From assembly GCA_002338655.1 (NCBI GenBank), contig DDIU01000006.1:59225-123224 (forward strand): a stretch of DNA of 64,000 bases, in the 5' to 3' direction. Positions 34,109 through 42,919 of the stretch are shown here, piece after piece. The DNA is from Flammeovirgaceae bacterium UBA1842. GTDB taxonomy: Bacteria; Bacteroidota; Bacteroidia; Cytophagales; Cyclobacteriaceae. Under the pieces are notes generated by a model. The model did no database searches and had not been told where the DNA came from. It saw nothing but the letters and a program-made list of their open reading frames with translations. Position 1 is the stretch's first letter. Each line of letters begins with the position of its first letter. The position numbers were made by a program, and so were the translations under genes.

Positions 34109-34887
34109 TGGGAGAGATAGATATTTTAATCGAAAAATTCAATGCAGGTGAAATAACTTCCATAGAAGAGCTACAGCTAGAAAGGCATATTGCAGCCGGT
34201 GAGGTTAATCTTTCTCAATTGAAAGCATTGGAGGCTATGCAAATGAAGCTTGAAGCTTTACCTACGCCCGATGCAAGTAGCCAAATGGATGACCGTTTTT
34301 ACTCTTTATTAAACGAAGAAAAGAGTAAGGCTAAAGCGGCACCGAATACTTTTATTGTTTGGTGGGTATCGATGAAACAATCACAATGGCAATGGGCCTA
34401 TAGTGCTGCATTGGTGATACTGGGTATAGCTCTTGGCACATTCTACAACAGGTCTTCTCACAACGAAATTAATACGCTTACCTCTGAAATGCATGAAATG
34501 AAAGAGATGATGATGCTCTCCATGCTGGAAAAAGAGTCAACTACCGACCGACTCAGGGCTGTGAGCCTTACTAATGAGATGGGCACCACCAGCGAAAAAG
34601 TGGCCATGGCACTCATCAATACTTTAAGAACAGATAATAACAATAACGTGCGTATGGCAGCCATTGAGGCCTTGTCACATTACACCAGCCAACCGGCAGT
34701 CCGTAAGGAATTAATTGCATCAATTCAATTTCAAAAATCACCATTGGTTCAGTTGGCCCTTGCAGAGTTGATGGTAGCCATGAACGAGAAAGGAGCAAAG
34801 AAGGCATTTGATCAATTGTGGAAATCTGACGATACCCCACAAGAAATAAAGACTGCCATAAAAGAAAAAATGCAAACAATGATTTAA
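34108..34887 (+). CDS. Anti-sigma factor with HEAT-repeat domain
   Basis: A 259-residue protein. The cytoplasmic N-terminal part (about 1-85; IEKFNAGEITSIEELQLERHI) fits the short anti-sigma binding domain, lacking a zinc-binding HxxxCxxC. One membrane helix lies at about 93-112 (WQWAYSAALVILGIALGTFY). The distal part begins with a coiled coil and continues with HEAT-like repeats (TDRLRAVSLTNEM, NNNVRMAAIEALSHYT, KSPLVQLALAELMVAM). Coupled one-base overlap with the sigma gene supports control of that sigma factor. The external HEAT domain would be the sensor side; the signal is unknown. Confidence 0.82.
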   Translation: MGEIDILIEKFNAGEITSIEELQLERHIAAGEVNLSQLKALEAMQMKLEALPTPDASSQMDDRFYSLLNEEKSKAKAAPNTFIVWWVSMKQSQWQWAYSAALVILGIALGTFYNRSSHNEINTLTSEMHEMKEMMMLSMLEKESTTDRLRAVSLTNEMGTTSEKVAMALINTLRTDNNNNVRMAAIEALSHYTSQPAVRKELIASIQFQKSPLVQLALAELMVAMNEKGAKKAFDQLWKSDDTPQEIKTAIKEKMQTMI

Positions 34888-34906
34888 CAATTAAACTCTT
34901 AATAAA

Positions 34907-35806
34907 ATGAAAATAATAACAACAATCGGTCTTTTGGTAGCTGCGGGCTATGGTCTAAACGCCCAGCAGCATACCGAAACATTTAAGAAAGAATTGAAAT
35001 TCGAAAAACCAACGGCTACCAGTGTACTTTACATTGCCAATGTGAGTGGGTCTATAGAAGTAGAAGGCTATGATGGTGACATTATTGAAGTTGAAGCCAA
35101 ACGGGATATAATGGCTCAGTCAAACACTCGGTTGGAAGAAGCAAAACAACTGATCAATGTAGCGGTTATTAATAGAGTGGACACGCTTATTGTCTATACT
35201 ACTCAGCCTTGTAGCACTTTTGGGTCAGTTAATGAGAACTGGCGAAAGCACAATAGTAAAAAGGGAAGCTGGGGATATATGTGGAACAACCAAGACAAGG
35301 ACTGCAATTACAATATTCATTCTAAGGTAGATTATAAAATTAGAGTACCTCGTAACGCAAATCTGATGGTATCTACCATAAATAATGGAGATATATCAGT
35401 TTCCAACATTGCTGGTGAGGTGAAGGCATGGAATGTGAATGGTGCTATTGCCTTTGAAAAGGTGAGCAATGCTACGTTTGCAAACACTATCAACGGTGAT
35501 GTCACACTAAATTTTAGCACGAATCCAAAAAATGATGGCCGGTTTTATAGTCTCAATGGTGATATCCGTGCCAATTATCTAAATGGTATTTCGGCAGACA
35601 TGAGCTTCAAAAGTTTTAATGGGGACTTTTATACCAATATCCCAGCCATTGAACAATTACCGACTAAGGTAAATATAGAAGAGGCAAAAAAAGGTAAAGG
35701 CATAGCTTACAAATTGGATGGAAAATCGATGATGAGGGCACGTAATGGTGGTGTATATATCGACTTCGAGACATTCAATGGAGATGTATATGTGAAGGAA
35801 AATTGA
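34907..35806 (+). CDS. DUF4097 beta-helix protein
   Basis: A 299-residue secreted protein with a signal peptide (GYGLNAQQ) and a DUF4097/DUF2807-like right-handed beta-helix: VSGSIEVEGYDGDIIEVEA, STINNGDISVSNIAGEVKAWNVNGAI, NTINGDVTLNFS, YSLNGDIRANYL and FETFNGDVYVKEN. The NGDI/V turns mark coils of the helix. Such proteins follow sigma/anti-sigma pairs in Bacteroidota and are thought to be envelope factors; the role is unknown. It overlaps the next frame slightly and is followed by a paralog. Confidence 0.85.
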   Translation: MKIITTIGLLVAAGYGLNAQQHTETFKKELKFEKPTATSVLYIANVSGSIEVEGYDGDIIEVEAKRDIMAQSNTRLEEAKQLINVAVINRVDTLIVYTTQPCSTFGSVNENWRKHNSKKGSWGYMWNNQDKDCNYNIHSKVDYKIRVPRNANLMVSTINNGDISVSNIAGEVKAWNVNGAIAFEKVSNATFANTINGDVTLNFSTNPKNDGRFYSLNGDIRANYLNGISADMSFKSFNGDFYTNIPAIEQLPTKVNIEEAKKGKGIAYKLDGKSMMRARNGGVYIDFETFNGDVYVKEN

Positions 35807-35835
35807 TAACTGAACAAAGAACAAATTATAAGATT

Positions 35836-36654
35836 ATGAAAAATATAAAAATACTTGGACTAGCGATATTGATGCTTACAGGCACAACCTTAGTGAAAGC
35901 TCAAGATAAAGGCGAAATGTTAATTCCTTTTTCCAACCCTGGCAGTAAGGGTAGCCTCAGAGTGGATGTTAAGCGCGGGTCAATTACAGTAAAAGGTACA
36001 GATCGAAAAGACATCCTCATTAAATATGAAGCAATGGAGTCTAAGCATAAGGATAAAAATAAAGGCAGTGATTCTAAAGATGGTTTGAAGCGGATATCTA
36101 GTGGGTCAGTTGATTTGGTAGCCGCTGAAGAAAACAACCGGGCTTCTGTAAGTTCTGATTCGTGGAACAAAGGCTTGAACTTAACAGTTGAAGTGCCTAA
36201 AACAATCGACTTGAATTTAGATACTTACAATGGTGGAGATATTTATGTTGAAAACATAGTTGGAGAAGTAATACTGGAGAATTACAATGGGGAAATAAAA
36301 GCCAAAGGTATTACAGGCTCTGTGTCAGCCGATACTTACAATGGGGAAATCACGGTTGAACTATTAAAAGTTACGCCCAATACACCCATGTCATTTACTA
36401 CTTATAATGGTGATGTCGATATCACTTTTCCAGCTGGTTTTAAGGCAGAATTAAAATTGAAGACCAATCAGGGTGAGATCTATTCTGGCTTCGAAATGGA
36501 AGTTATTAAGTCTGAGCCTATCAAGAAAACGGATAGTAAGTCAGGAACCTATAAGGTTTATCTTGATGACTGGGTGCGTGGTAAAATCAATGGAGGTGGC
36601 CCGGAGGTAGTAATGAAAAACTACAATGGCGACATTTATATAAGAAGGCAATAA
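35836..36654 (+). CDS. DUF4097 beta-helix protein (second copy)
   Basis: About 272 residues from the ATG at 35836 (MKNIKILGLAILMLTGTTLVKAQ, a signal peptide); the frame from 35803 adds a non-signal stretch. It repeats the pattern of the previous gene: RVDVKRGSITVKGTDRKDI, LDTYNGGDIYVENIVGEVI, ENYNGEIKAKGITGSVSADTYNGEITV, TTYNGDVDITF and MKNYNGDIYIRRQ. The YNGD/E coil turns are shorter and more regular. It is the last gene of the sigma-operon; the palindromic repeats start four bases after its stop. Function unknown, probably periplasmic or surface. Confidence 0.85.
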   Translation: MKNIKILGLAILMLTGTTLVKAQDKGEMLIPFSNPGSKGSLRVDVKRGSITVKGTDRKDILIKYEAMESKHKDKNKGSDSKDGLKRISSGSVDLVAAEENNRASVSSDSWNKGLNLTVEVPKTIDLNLDTYNGGDIYVENIVGEVILENYNGEIKAKGITGSVSADTYNGEITVELLKVTPNTPMSFTTYNGDVDITFPAGFKAELKLKTNQGEIYSGFEMEVIKSEPIKKTDSKSGTYKVYLDDWVRGKINGGGPEVVMKNYNGDIYIRRQ

Positions 36655-36657
36655 ATT

Positions 36658-36817
36658 ACGTCACTTCGAGCGCAGCGAGAAGTCTCCCTCTTATTAGCAC
36701 GTCACTTCGAGCGCAGCGAGAAGTCCCCTATTTTTAGTACGTCACTTCGAACGCAGTGAGAAGTCCCCATGGCTCCAATTGGGAGACTTCTCAGTCGTAC
36801 CTCCTTCGAAGTGACGT
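36658..36817. repeat. Palindromic repeat cluster, left flank of the GIY-YIG gene
   Basis: Three direct copies of ACGTCACTTCGAgCGCAG-CGAGAAGTC (36658-36687, 36699-36728, 36739-36768) are followed by one inverted copy (36781-36817). The last direct copy and the inverted one share the centre ATGGCTCCAATT and fold into a hairpin of about 80 bases. The same unit recurs on the other side of the GIY-YIG gene and, degenerated, at 52.3-52.7 kb. Confidence 0.9.
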
Positions 36818-36824
36818 TCATGAT

Positions 36825-37115
36825 TTATAATTCATCAAATAAGTCCTTCCATTCTGGATTTATTGCTTCGACCAATAACAGCTTTTTCTCTCTACGATAC
36901 TTTTTTATTTGTTTTTCCCTCATTATCGCTTCTTCAATGGAGTGAAAAGGTTCGAAGTAAATCAGTTTCTCAATATTGTATCTTGCTGTAAAGCTTTTGG
37001 GATAGGCCTTTGTTCGATGTTCAATCACCCTTGAATACAGATCGGAAGTAACACCTGTATAAAAAACTGTATGGTGTTTATTAGTCATGATGTAAACAGC
37101 ACCTCCTTTCTGCAT
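36825..37115 (-). CDS. GIY-YIG nuclease domain protein, bracketed by palindromic repeats
   Basis: A 96-residue stand-alone GIY-YIG protein of the YhbQ/UPF0213 size. The signature is VYIMTNKHHTVFYTGVTSDLYSRVIEHR: VYI and YTG fill the GIY and YIG positions, and the catalytic Arg (in YSRV) is present. ARYNIEKLIYFEPF, the catalytic Glu in AIMREKQIKKYRREKK and an Asn in VEAINPEWKDL complete the active site. All positions needed for cleavage are kept. The gene is set between two copies of a palindromic unit, seven bases from the left one and about 20 from the right one, in an otherwise vegetative gene context. It may process or spread these repeats, or have been carried in with them; both are inference. 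Confidence 0.92.
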   Translation of the reverse strand: MQKGGAVYIMTNKHHTVFYTGVTSDLYSRVIEHRTKAYPKSFTARYNIEKLIYFEPFHSIEEAIMREKQIKKYRREKKLLLVEAINPEWKDLFDEL

Positions 37116-37134
37116 AGTTGAATTTGAATTATTA

Positions 37135-37261
37135 ACGTCACTTCGGGTGAAACGAACAGCCCTCTTATTAGCACGTCACTTCGAACACAGTGAGAAGTCT
37201 CCAAATTAATGGCTCCAATTGGGAGACTTCTCCTTTCGTTTCACTTCAGTCGAAGTGACGT
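37135..37261. repeat. Palindromic repeat cluster, right flank of the GIY-YIG gene
   Basis: One degenerate copy (37135-37160), one good direct copy (37173-37202) and one inverted copy (37221-37261) of the ACGTCACTTCGA repeat. The 37173-37261 unit has the same order and the same ATGGCTCCAATTGGGAGACT centre as the left unit 36739-36817, so the nuclease gene lies between direct repeats of a hairpin unit. The cluster ends two bases from the stop of the next gene and may serve as its terminator. Confidence 0.9.
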
Positions 37262-37262
37262 T

Positions 37263-38276
37263 TTAATTATTCTTATAATACTCCTCCACTTTATTGATCA
37301 TTGTTTCTTTTTCCTTATCTGACAACCAGCTTGCCATAAAGGCATTCTTGGCCAAAACGGTAAGTTGTTCTTTAGTGAGATCGAGGGCATTGGCAATTCC
37401 TAGATAGTTCTCATTCATATACCCTCCAAAGTAGGCCGGATCATCAGAATTGATAGTCACTAGCAAACCCTTGTCCATCATTTCCACCAATGGATATTCC
37501 TTTAAGTCAGTCACTACCTTTAATTCTAGGTTAGATAGTGGACATAAGGTAAGAGGCATCTTTATTTTGGCTAGCCTTGCCACCAACTCATCGTCATCCA
37601 AGGAATGGTTTCCGTGATCGATACGTGTTACTTTGAGCAAGTCAAGGGCTTCCCAGATGTACTCTGCAGGACCCTCCTCACCCGCATGCGCTACGGTTAT
37701 GAATCCTGCCTCTCTGGCTTTTCTAAATACATTGGTGAATTTTGCAGGTGGATTACCCATTTCAGATGAATCTAAACCTACGGCAGAAATCCAATCTTTG
37801 TAAGGCATTGCCTGCTCCAGTGTTTTAAATGCGGATTCCTCATCCAGATGCCGTAAAAACGACATGATCAGTCTATAACTGATGCCCAATTTATTCTTAC
37901 CTTCTTCTAGGGCGCGATGAATACCTTGGATTACCATATCAAAAGCCACCCCTCTGTTGGTATGGGTTTGAGGGTCAAAAAACATCTCCGTATGCACCAA
38001 ATTTTGTGAGTGTACTTTCGTCAAATAAGCCCAAGTAAGGTCATAGAAATCTTGTTCTCCGATAAGTACATTGGCACCAGCATAATAAATATCAAGGAAC
38101 TCCTGAAGGTTATTAAAGCTATAGGCGGCTTTCAATTCCTCTACAGAGGAATAAGGAATCTCCTTGTTATTTCGTTTGGCAATCTCGAACATCAGTTCGG
38201 GCTCAAAGGTGCCTTCAATATGTAAATGCAGTTCTGCTTTAGGCATCCCTGCTATAAATTCTTCAATCCTTGTCAT
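37263..38276 (-). CDS. Adenine deaminase-type member of the adenosine deaminase family
   Basis: A 337-residue metal-dependent deaminase of the ADA/AMPDA superfamily. Metal and catalytic motifs: KAELHLHIEGT (His17, His19), TVAHAGEEGP, RIDHGNHSL and INSDDPAYFGGY. HIEGT and SDDPAYFGGY are typical of the Aah1/PA0148-like adenine deaminases rather than true adenosine deaminases, which have HxDG and S-DDP without YFGGY. It most likely turns adenine into hypoxanthine in purine salvage, but automatic annotation may call it add. It is a single gene, upstream of the GIY-YIG repeat cluster and downstream of pyruvate carboxylase. Confidence 0.85.
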   Translation of the reverse strand: MTRIEEFIAGMPKAELHLHIEGTFEPELMFEIAKRNNKEIPYSSVEELKAAYSFNNLQEFLDIYYAGANVLIGEQDFYDLTWAYLTKVHSQNLVHTEMFFDPQTHTNRGVAFDMVIQGIHRALEEGKNKLGISYRLIMSFLRHLDEESAFKTLEQAMPYKDWISAVGLDSSEMGNPPAKFTNVFRKAREAGFITVAHAGEEGPAEYIWEALDLLKVTRIDHGNHSLDDDELVARLAKIKMPLTLCPLSNLELKVVTDLKEYPLVEMMDKGLLVTINSDDPAYFGGYMNENYLGIANALDLTKEQLTVLAKNAFMASWLSDKEKETMINKVEEYYKNN

Positions 38277-38317
38277 GTTTCTATTTAAAATTAACAGCCA
38301 GATTTTTTATGACCTTA

Positions 38318-41300
38318 TTACTCCATCTCCAACACCAAATCATCTTGACCTACCATATCTGTGGCGTTAAGGTGAATTTTACCCACTACTCCACTTTTTG
38401 TCGCACTGATGGTGGTCTCCATCTTCATCGCCTCAATCACAAATAAAGGTTGATTCGCTTTAACCTTATCACCTGTCTTCACTTTTATTTCCGCTATACG
38501 TCCTTGAAGTGGGGCTCCAATATGGTTATCAGCAGTAGCTTTAGCATGCACTGCCTTACTCGACTTTACACTTTGATCCTTTATCTGAATGACACGTGCC
38601 TGTCCATTCATTTCGAAGTAAATGTTGCACATTCCTTCTTCATCAGGTGGCGACTTGTATAGTTTTTTAATGATAATGGCTTTACCACGTCCTATCTCTA
38701 CGAATATCTCTTCATTATTCTTCAATCCATACAAAAATGCTGCTGTTGGCAACCTCCATACTTCACCATATTCTTGCCAGTGATGGTAAAAATCAGTAAA
38801 CACCTTTGGATATAGCTTATAGGATAGAAAATCCAGCTCATCACAATAGGAATCAAATTCCTTGTGGAACTCAGCATATTCTTTTGTGAAATTAACTGGT
38901 TTAAGATGTGCATTTGGCCTATCGGTAAATGGTTTTTCCCCTTTCAAAATAATCTTCGACACATCCTTTGGGAACCCTTTATAGGGTTGCCCTAAATCGC
39001 CCTTAAAAAAGCTCACCACTGACTCTGGAAATGACAGCGTTGATCCTTTTTCTAAAACGTCCGTTGTGGTCAGGTCGTTGGCTGTAAGAAACAAAGCCAT
39101 ATCCCCTACTACTTTTGATGAAGGTGTCACTTTAATCAAGTCACCAAAAAGCGTATTGACAGCTGCGTAATTTTCCTTTATTTTTTCAAATTTATCTTCT
39201 AAACCCAGTGCCCTTGCCTGCGGCCTTAGGTTAGAATATTGTCCACCAGGAATTTCATGATCATACACCTCAGCTGTACTTGCCTTCAGGCCAGATTCAA
39301 ATGGATAATACCATTCCCTTACTGATTCCCAATAGTTGGAGTATTTATTTAAAGAATGAATATCAAATTCATTTTCACGTTCATGTCCTTGTAACGCAGC
39401 TAAAACCGAATTAAAATTAGGCTGAGAAGTAAGTCCCGACATAGAACTTAATGCTACATCGACCACATCTACACCCGCTTCAATGGCATTCATATAGGTT
39501 AAACACTGAATACCTGCCGTATCATGGGTATGCAAATGAATGGGCAGATCTACTACCTTTTTAAGTTCTGTTATCAGTAAAGAAGCACTCGCGGGCTTCA
39601 AGAGCCCAGCCATGTCTTTGATCGCCAACATATGCGCACCTGCATCCTCCAGCTGACGGGCCATATCAAGATAATACTGCAAATCATATTTAGTATCCTT
39701 CTTGTATAAATCCCCGGTATAACAAATACAAGCTTCTGCCAAGGCCTCAGTGCGCTCATTTACAGCCTTAATGCTCACTTTCATGGCCTCTACCCAGTTC
39801 AACGAATCGAATATACGGAAGATGTCAATCCCCGTTTCCCAGGATTTTACTATAAACCGTTCTATCAAATTATCAGGATATGCTTTGTACCCTACCCCAT
39901 TAGAGCCACGTAGCAGCATTTGTAGCAGCACATTTGGCATGGCCGATCTGAACATCTTTAGCCTGTCCCATGGATTTTCATGTAAGAATCGCATACATAC
40001 GTCAAAGGTGGCTCCACCCCAAACCTCCATACTGAAGATTTTTGGATGTGTTTTAGCAAACCCTTCGGCTACCTTCATCATATCAATGGTGCGCACTCTA
40101 GTTGCCAATAGCGATTGGTGAGCATCACGAAAAGTAGTGTCAGTAAATTGAACTGGCTTCTCATTTTTCAACCATTTCACAAAACCTTCCCTACCTAACT
40201 TGTTTAACTTGTCTTTTGTGCCTTCAGGATATTTAGACAGCCTTTCAAAAACTGGAACTTTGGCTGGTCGTAATATTCGTGAAGGATCCACTTGTTTTAC
40301 GTCAGGGTTACCATTCACTCCTATGTTCCCTAAATAGTTCAACAGTTTTGTGCCTCTGTTAAACCTTCGGGGCATGTTAAACAGTTCGGGATGGTTAGCT
40401 ATAAAGTTTACAGTAGCTTCACCTTTATAAAAGGTGGGGGTATTTATTACGTTTAAAAGGAAATCGATATTGGTTTGTACACCTCTTATCCTAAACTCAT
40501 GCAGTGCCCTGCTCAGCCGTTCCGAGGCTCCTTTTAATGTCCTTCCTTTTGAAGATACTTTTACAAGTAATGAATCGAAAAAAGGTGAAATAGTTACGCC
40601 TGCATAGCAATTACCTGCATCCAAACGTATACCGAAACCACTCGCACTTCGATAAGCTATGATAGTTCCATAATCAGGTTTAAAATTCTCAACTGGATTT
40701 TCGGTAGTCACCCGGCACTGAATGGCAAATCCATTGCATTTAATATCATCCTGACCTTTAATAAATATCCTAGGGTCGGCAAGGTCATAACCTTTAGCTA
40801 TTAATATCTGTGACCTAACGATGTCGATACCTGTAATTTCTTCCGTAATTGTATGCTCTACTTGAATCCGTGGATTTACTTCTATGAAGTAGATGTTCTC
40901 ATCTTTATCAACAAGAAACTCTACTGTGCCCACATTATTATAATTGACCAATCGGGTGATGGCCAAAGCATATTCATACAGCTTGTCTTTTGCAGTTTGA
41001 CTCAATGTCACACTGGGAGCCACTTCCACCACTTTTTGAAACCTTCTTTGGACTGAGCAATCCCGTTCAAATAAATGAACAATATTACCGTAGTTGTCGC
41101 CCATTATCTGAATTTCAATGTGTTTGGGATTGTCGATATACTTTTCAATAAAAATAGTATCGTCACCAAATGCATTTTTGGCTTCTTTTCTCGCCTCCTC
41201 AAAGCCATTTTTGAGCTCATCATCATTATAAATGACCCGCATACCACGTCCACCACCTCCAGCGGCTGCCTTGAGCATGACTGGATATCCAATTGCTTTT

Positions 41301-41764
41301 GCCTCTTTGAGGGCAATGGATGCATTCTCAAGACGCTTCTTGCTATCTTGGATAATGGGTACTTTGGCTTCAATGGCCACCATTTTAGCGGCCACTTTAT
41401 CGCCCAGTTTTTCCATTACTTCTGGTTCTGGACCGATAAATATCAATCCTTCTTCGCGGCATCTCCTGGCGAAATTTACATTTTCAGAAAGAAACCCATA
41501 ACCTGGGTGAATGGCATCCACCTCATTGCGCTTTGCGACCGCAATTATTTCCTCAATGTCCAAATAGGGTTTTAATGGATCATCGTCAGCACCTATTTGA
41601 TAAGCTTCATCCGCTTTATATCGGTGCAGTGAGTACCTATCCTCAAAGGTGTATACCGCCACCGTTCTGATCTTCAATTCAGTTCCTGCTCTAAATACCC
41701 TAATGGCAATTTCACCTCTATTAGCTACCAGTAATTTTTTGACTTCTTTCAGTTTCTTGTTCAT
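38318..41764 (-). CDS. pyc: Pyruvate carboxylase
   Basis: About 1,148 residues from the ATG at 41764 (MNKKLKEVKKLLVANRGEIAIRVFRA). The frame begins with biotin carboxylase (about 1-460): LVANRGEIAIR, KAAAGGGGRGMR (ATP-grasp loop) and FIEVNPRIQVEHT. The carboxyltransferase domain (about 540-830) has TTFRDAHQSLLATRVRT, the metal His pair LHTHDTAG and the lysine region IKDMAGLL. The biotinyl domain ends the protein with EAMKMETT, the biotinylated Lys. Order and length are standard for the single-chain enzyme, which carboxylates pyruvate to oxaloacetate using ATP and bicarbonate. It is divergent from a small heme-binding gene. Confidence 0.97.
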   Translation of the reverse strand: MNKKLKEVKKLLVANRGEIAIRVFRAGTELKIRTVAVYTFEDRYSLHRYKADEAYQIGADDDPLKPYLDIEEIIAVAKRNEVDAIHPGYGFLSENVNFARRCREEGLIFIGPEPEVMEKLGDKVAAKMVAIEAKVPIIQDSKKRLENASIALKEAKAIGYPVMLKAAAGGGGRGMRVIYNDDELKNGFEEARKEAKNAFGDDTIFIEKYIDNPKHIEIQIMGDNYGNIVHLFERDCSVQRRFQKVVEVAPSVTLSQTAKDKLYEYALAITRLVNYNNVGTVEFLVDKDENIYFIEVNPRIQVEHTITEEITGIDIVRSQILIAKGYDLADPRIFIKGQDDIKCNGFAIQCRVTTENPVENFKPDYGTIIAYRSASGFGIRLDAGNCYAGVTISPFFDSLLVKVSSKGRTLKGASERLSRALHEFRIRGVQTNIDFLLNVINTPTFYKGEATVNFIANHPELFNMPRRFNRGTKLLNYLGNIGVNGNPDVKQVDPSRILRPAKVPVFERLSKYPEGTKDKLNKLGREGFVKWLKNEKPVQFTDTTFRDAHQSLLATRVRTIDMMKVAEGFAKTHPKIFSMEVWGGATFDVCMRFLHENPWDRLKMFRSAMPNVLLQMLLRGSNGVGYKAYPDNLIERFIVKSWETGIDIFRIFDSLNWVEAMKVSIKAVNERTEALAEACICYTGDLYKKDTKYDLQYYLDMARQLEDAGAHMLAIKDMAGLLKPASASLLITELKKVVDLPIHLHTHDTAGIQCLTYMNAIEAGVDVVDVALSSMSGLTSQPNFNSVLAALQGHERENEFDIHSLNKYSNYWESVREWYYPFESGLKASTAEVYDHEIPGGQYSNLRPQARALGLEDKFEKIKENYAAVNTLFGDLIKVTPSSKVVGDMALFLTANDLTTTDVLEKGSTLSFPESVVSFFKGDLGQPYKGFPKDVSKIILKGEKPFTDRPNAHLKPVNFTKEYAEFHKEFDSYCDELDFLSYKLYPKVFTDFYHHWQEYGEVWRLPTAAFLYGLKNNEEIFVEIGRGKAIIIKKLYKSPPDEEGMCNIYFEMNGQARVIQIKDQSVKSSKAVHAKATADNHIGAPLQGRIAEIKVKTGDKVKANQPLFVIEAMKMETTISATKSGVVGKIHLNATDMVGQDDLVLEME

Positions 41765-41885
41765 TGAGAAAATAAAATATATTGAGAGGGCATAAGTTAA
41801 CTGATAACTTTGTGATAGCAAAAAAATGCTTTACAAGAGGGGCATATTTTTCTTATATTTATCACCGATAATCAAAAAATATAAA

Positions 41886-42338
41886 ATGAAACTTAAAACT
41901 AAGATAATAGCGGGTTTGGTGTTTGCGATAATAATAATTCAATTTTTTAGGATTGATAAAACAAACCCTAACACCGACCCTTCCAATGATTTGTTGGCCA
42001 TGCATGAAGCTTCGATTGAGGTTTCTGAAATTTTGAAGAATGCCTGTTATGATTGTCATTCAAATAAAACTGAATATCCATGGTATTCCAATGTCGCTCC
42101 CGTTTCCTGGTGGCTGAAAGATCATGTTGATCATGCCCGAGGGCATCTCAATTTTTCGGACTGGGGTACTTATGACCTTAAGAAAAAGAAACATAAGCTA
42201 GAAGAAGTATATGAAGAAGTAGAGGAGGGGGAAATGCCCCTTGACAGCTATACCTGGGTACATGAAGAAGCCGAACTGACTGCCGAACAGCGGGAATTGC
42301 TTATTGCATGGGCTAAAAAAACACGGAGCGAATTATAA
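41886..42338 (+). CDS. Membrane-anchored heme-binding (c-type) domain protein
   Basis: About 150 residues from the ATG at 41886 (MKLKTKIIAGLVFAIIIIQFF), an N-terminal anchor or signal segment; the longer frame from 41826 lacks support. The periplasmic domain carries CYDCHS, a single CxxCH heme-attachment site, then YPWYSNVAPVSWWLKDHVDHARGHLNFSDWG, typical of the haem_bd family found near cytochromes in Bacteroidota. The end is charged helix (KKKKHKLEEVYEEVEEGEMPL). It probably takes part in electron transfer or heme handling. The stop overlaps the next gene by one base (TAATG). Confidence 0.85.
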   Translation: MKLKTKIIAGLVFAIIIIQFFRIDKTNPNTDPSNDLLAMHEASIEVSEILKNACYDCHSNKTEYPWYSNVAPVSWWLKDHVDHARGHLNFSDWGTYDLKKKKHKLEEVYEEVEEGEMPLDSYTWVHEEAELTAEQRELLIAWAKKTRSEL

Positions 42339-42919
42339 TGGATGGAAAGCACAGCCATATTGATATACCAAAAGCATTTTATTCCTTTAGCACTGGTGCA
42401 TTATTTGATCGGTGTCTAGAATGTGAAATGTACTTGTTGGATGGTGATACGGAATATTTTATCGAGAAGGCCATTAAAAAATATGAGGGCTTTGATGCGC
42501 AGGATGTAATATTTGAATATGCCATTTGCATTCAATGCGCTGAAAGAATGCGTAATTCAATGTCAAAAGCCTCTCAGCAAAGTATCCAGCAGTATTTTAT
42601 GGATAATGTAGATCTTTTAAAAAGGATGGAAATCATGCAGTCCAACCCCAATAATCCCGAGACATGGATGGATAAATGTTTGATAAAGGGAGAGCGAAAA
42701 TCAGGGTTGAATGAATATCAGATTTATGCCCACTGCAATGGCAGTAAATTGAATTTGACACAAATGCCATATCTTGTTAGTGGGGCAGCACTTGAAGAAA
42801 TATCTGCAGTGTTATCACCAGAAACGCTAGATGAATTTGATGATTTTTCAAGACGGCACTTTGGGCCACCGCCCGAGCTTGCCGAACCCCTGCCTTTTAG
42901 AAGGGTTATGTTAATTTAG
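42338..42919 (+). CDS. Cytoplasmic protein with two CxxC pairs, unknown function
   Basis: A 193-residue protein without signal peptide. CLEC (26-29) and CIQC (64-67) form a possible zinc site, and a helical middle (QSIQQYFMDNVDLLKRMEIM) leads to a C-terminal region with HCNGSKLNLTQMPYLVSGAALEEISAVLSPETLDEFDDFSRRHFGPPP. The C-terminal DxFDDFSRRHFGPPPEL segment looks like a conserved motif. I do not recognise the family. It is translationally coupled to the heme-binding gene and overlaps the 3' end of the convergent TPR/DHp gene by 14 bases. Confidence 0.65.
   Translation: MDGKHSHIDIPKAFYSFSTGALFDRCLECEMYLLDGDTEYFIEKAIKKYEGFDAQDVIFEYAICIQCAERMRNSMSKASQQSIQQYFMDNVDLLKRMEIMQSNPNNPETWMDKCLIKGERKSGLNEYQIYAHCNGSKLNLTQMPYLVSGAALEEISAVLSPETLDEFDDFSRRHFGPPPELAEPLPFRRVMLI

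Noticed and set aside
36658..37261. CRISPR array
   Set aside because: The repeats are few, spacers are 10-12 bases and not unique, orientation alternates, and no cas gene is present.
42338..42919. HATPase domain for the neighbouring DHp-only protein on the other strand
   Set aside because: The frame encodes an unrelated CxxC protein, and no N-box or G-box pattern is seen in any frame there.
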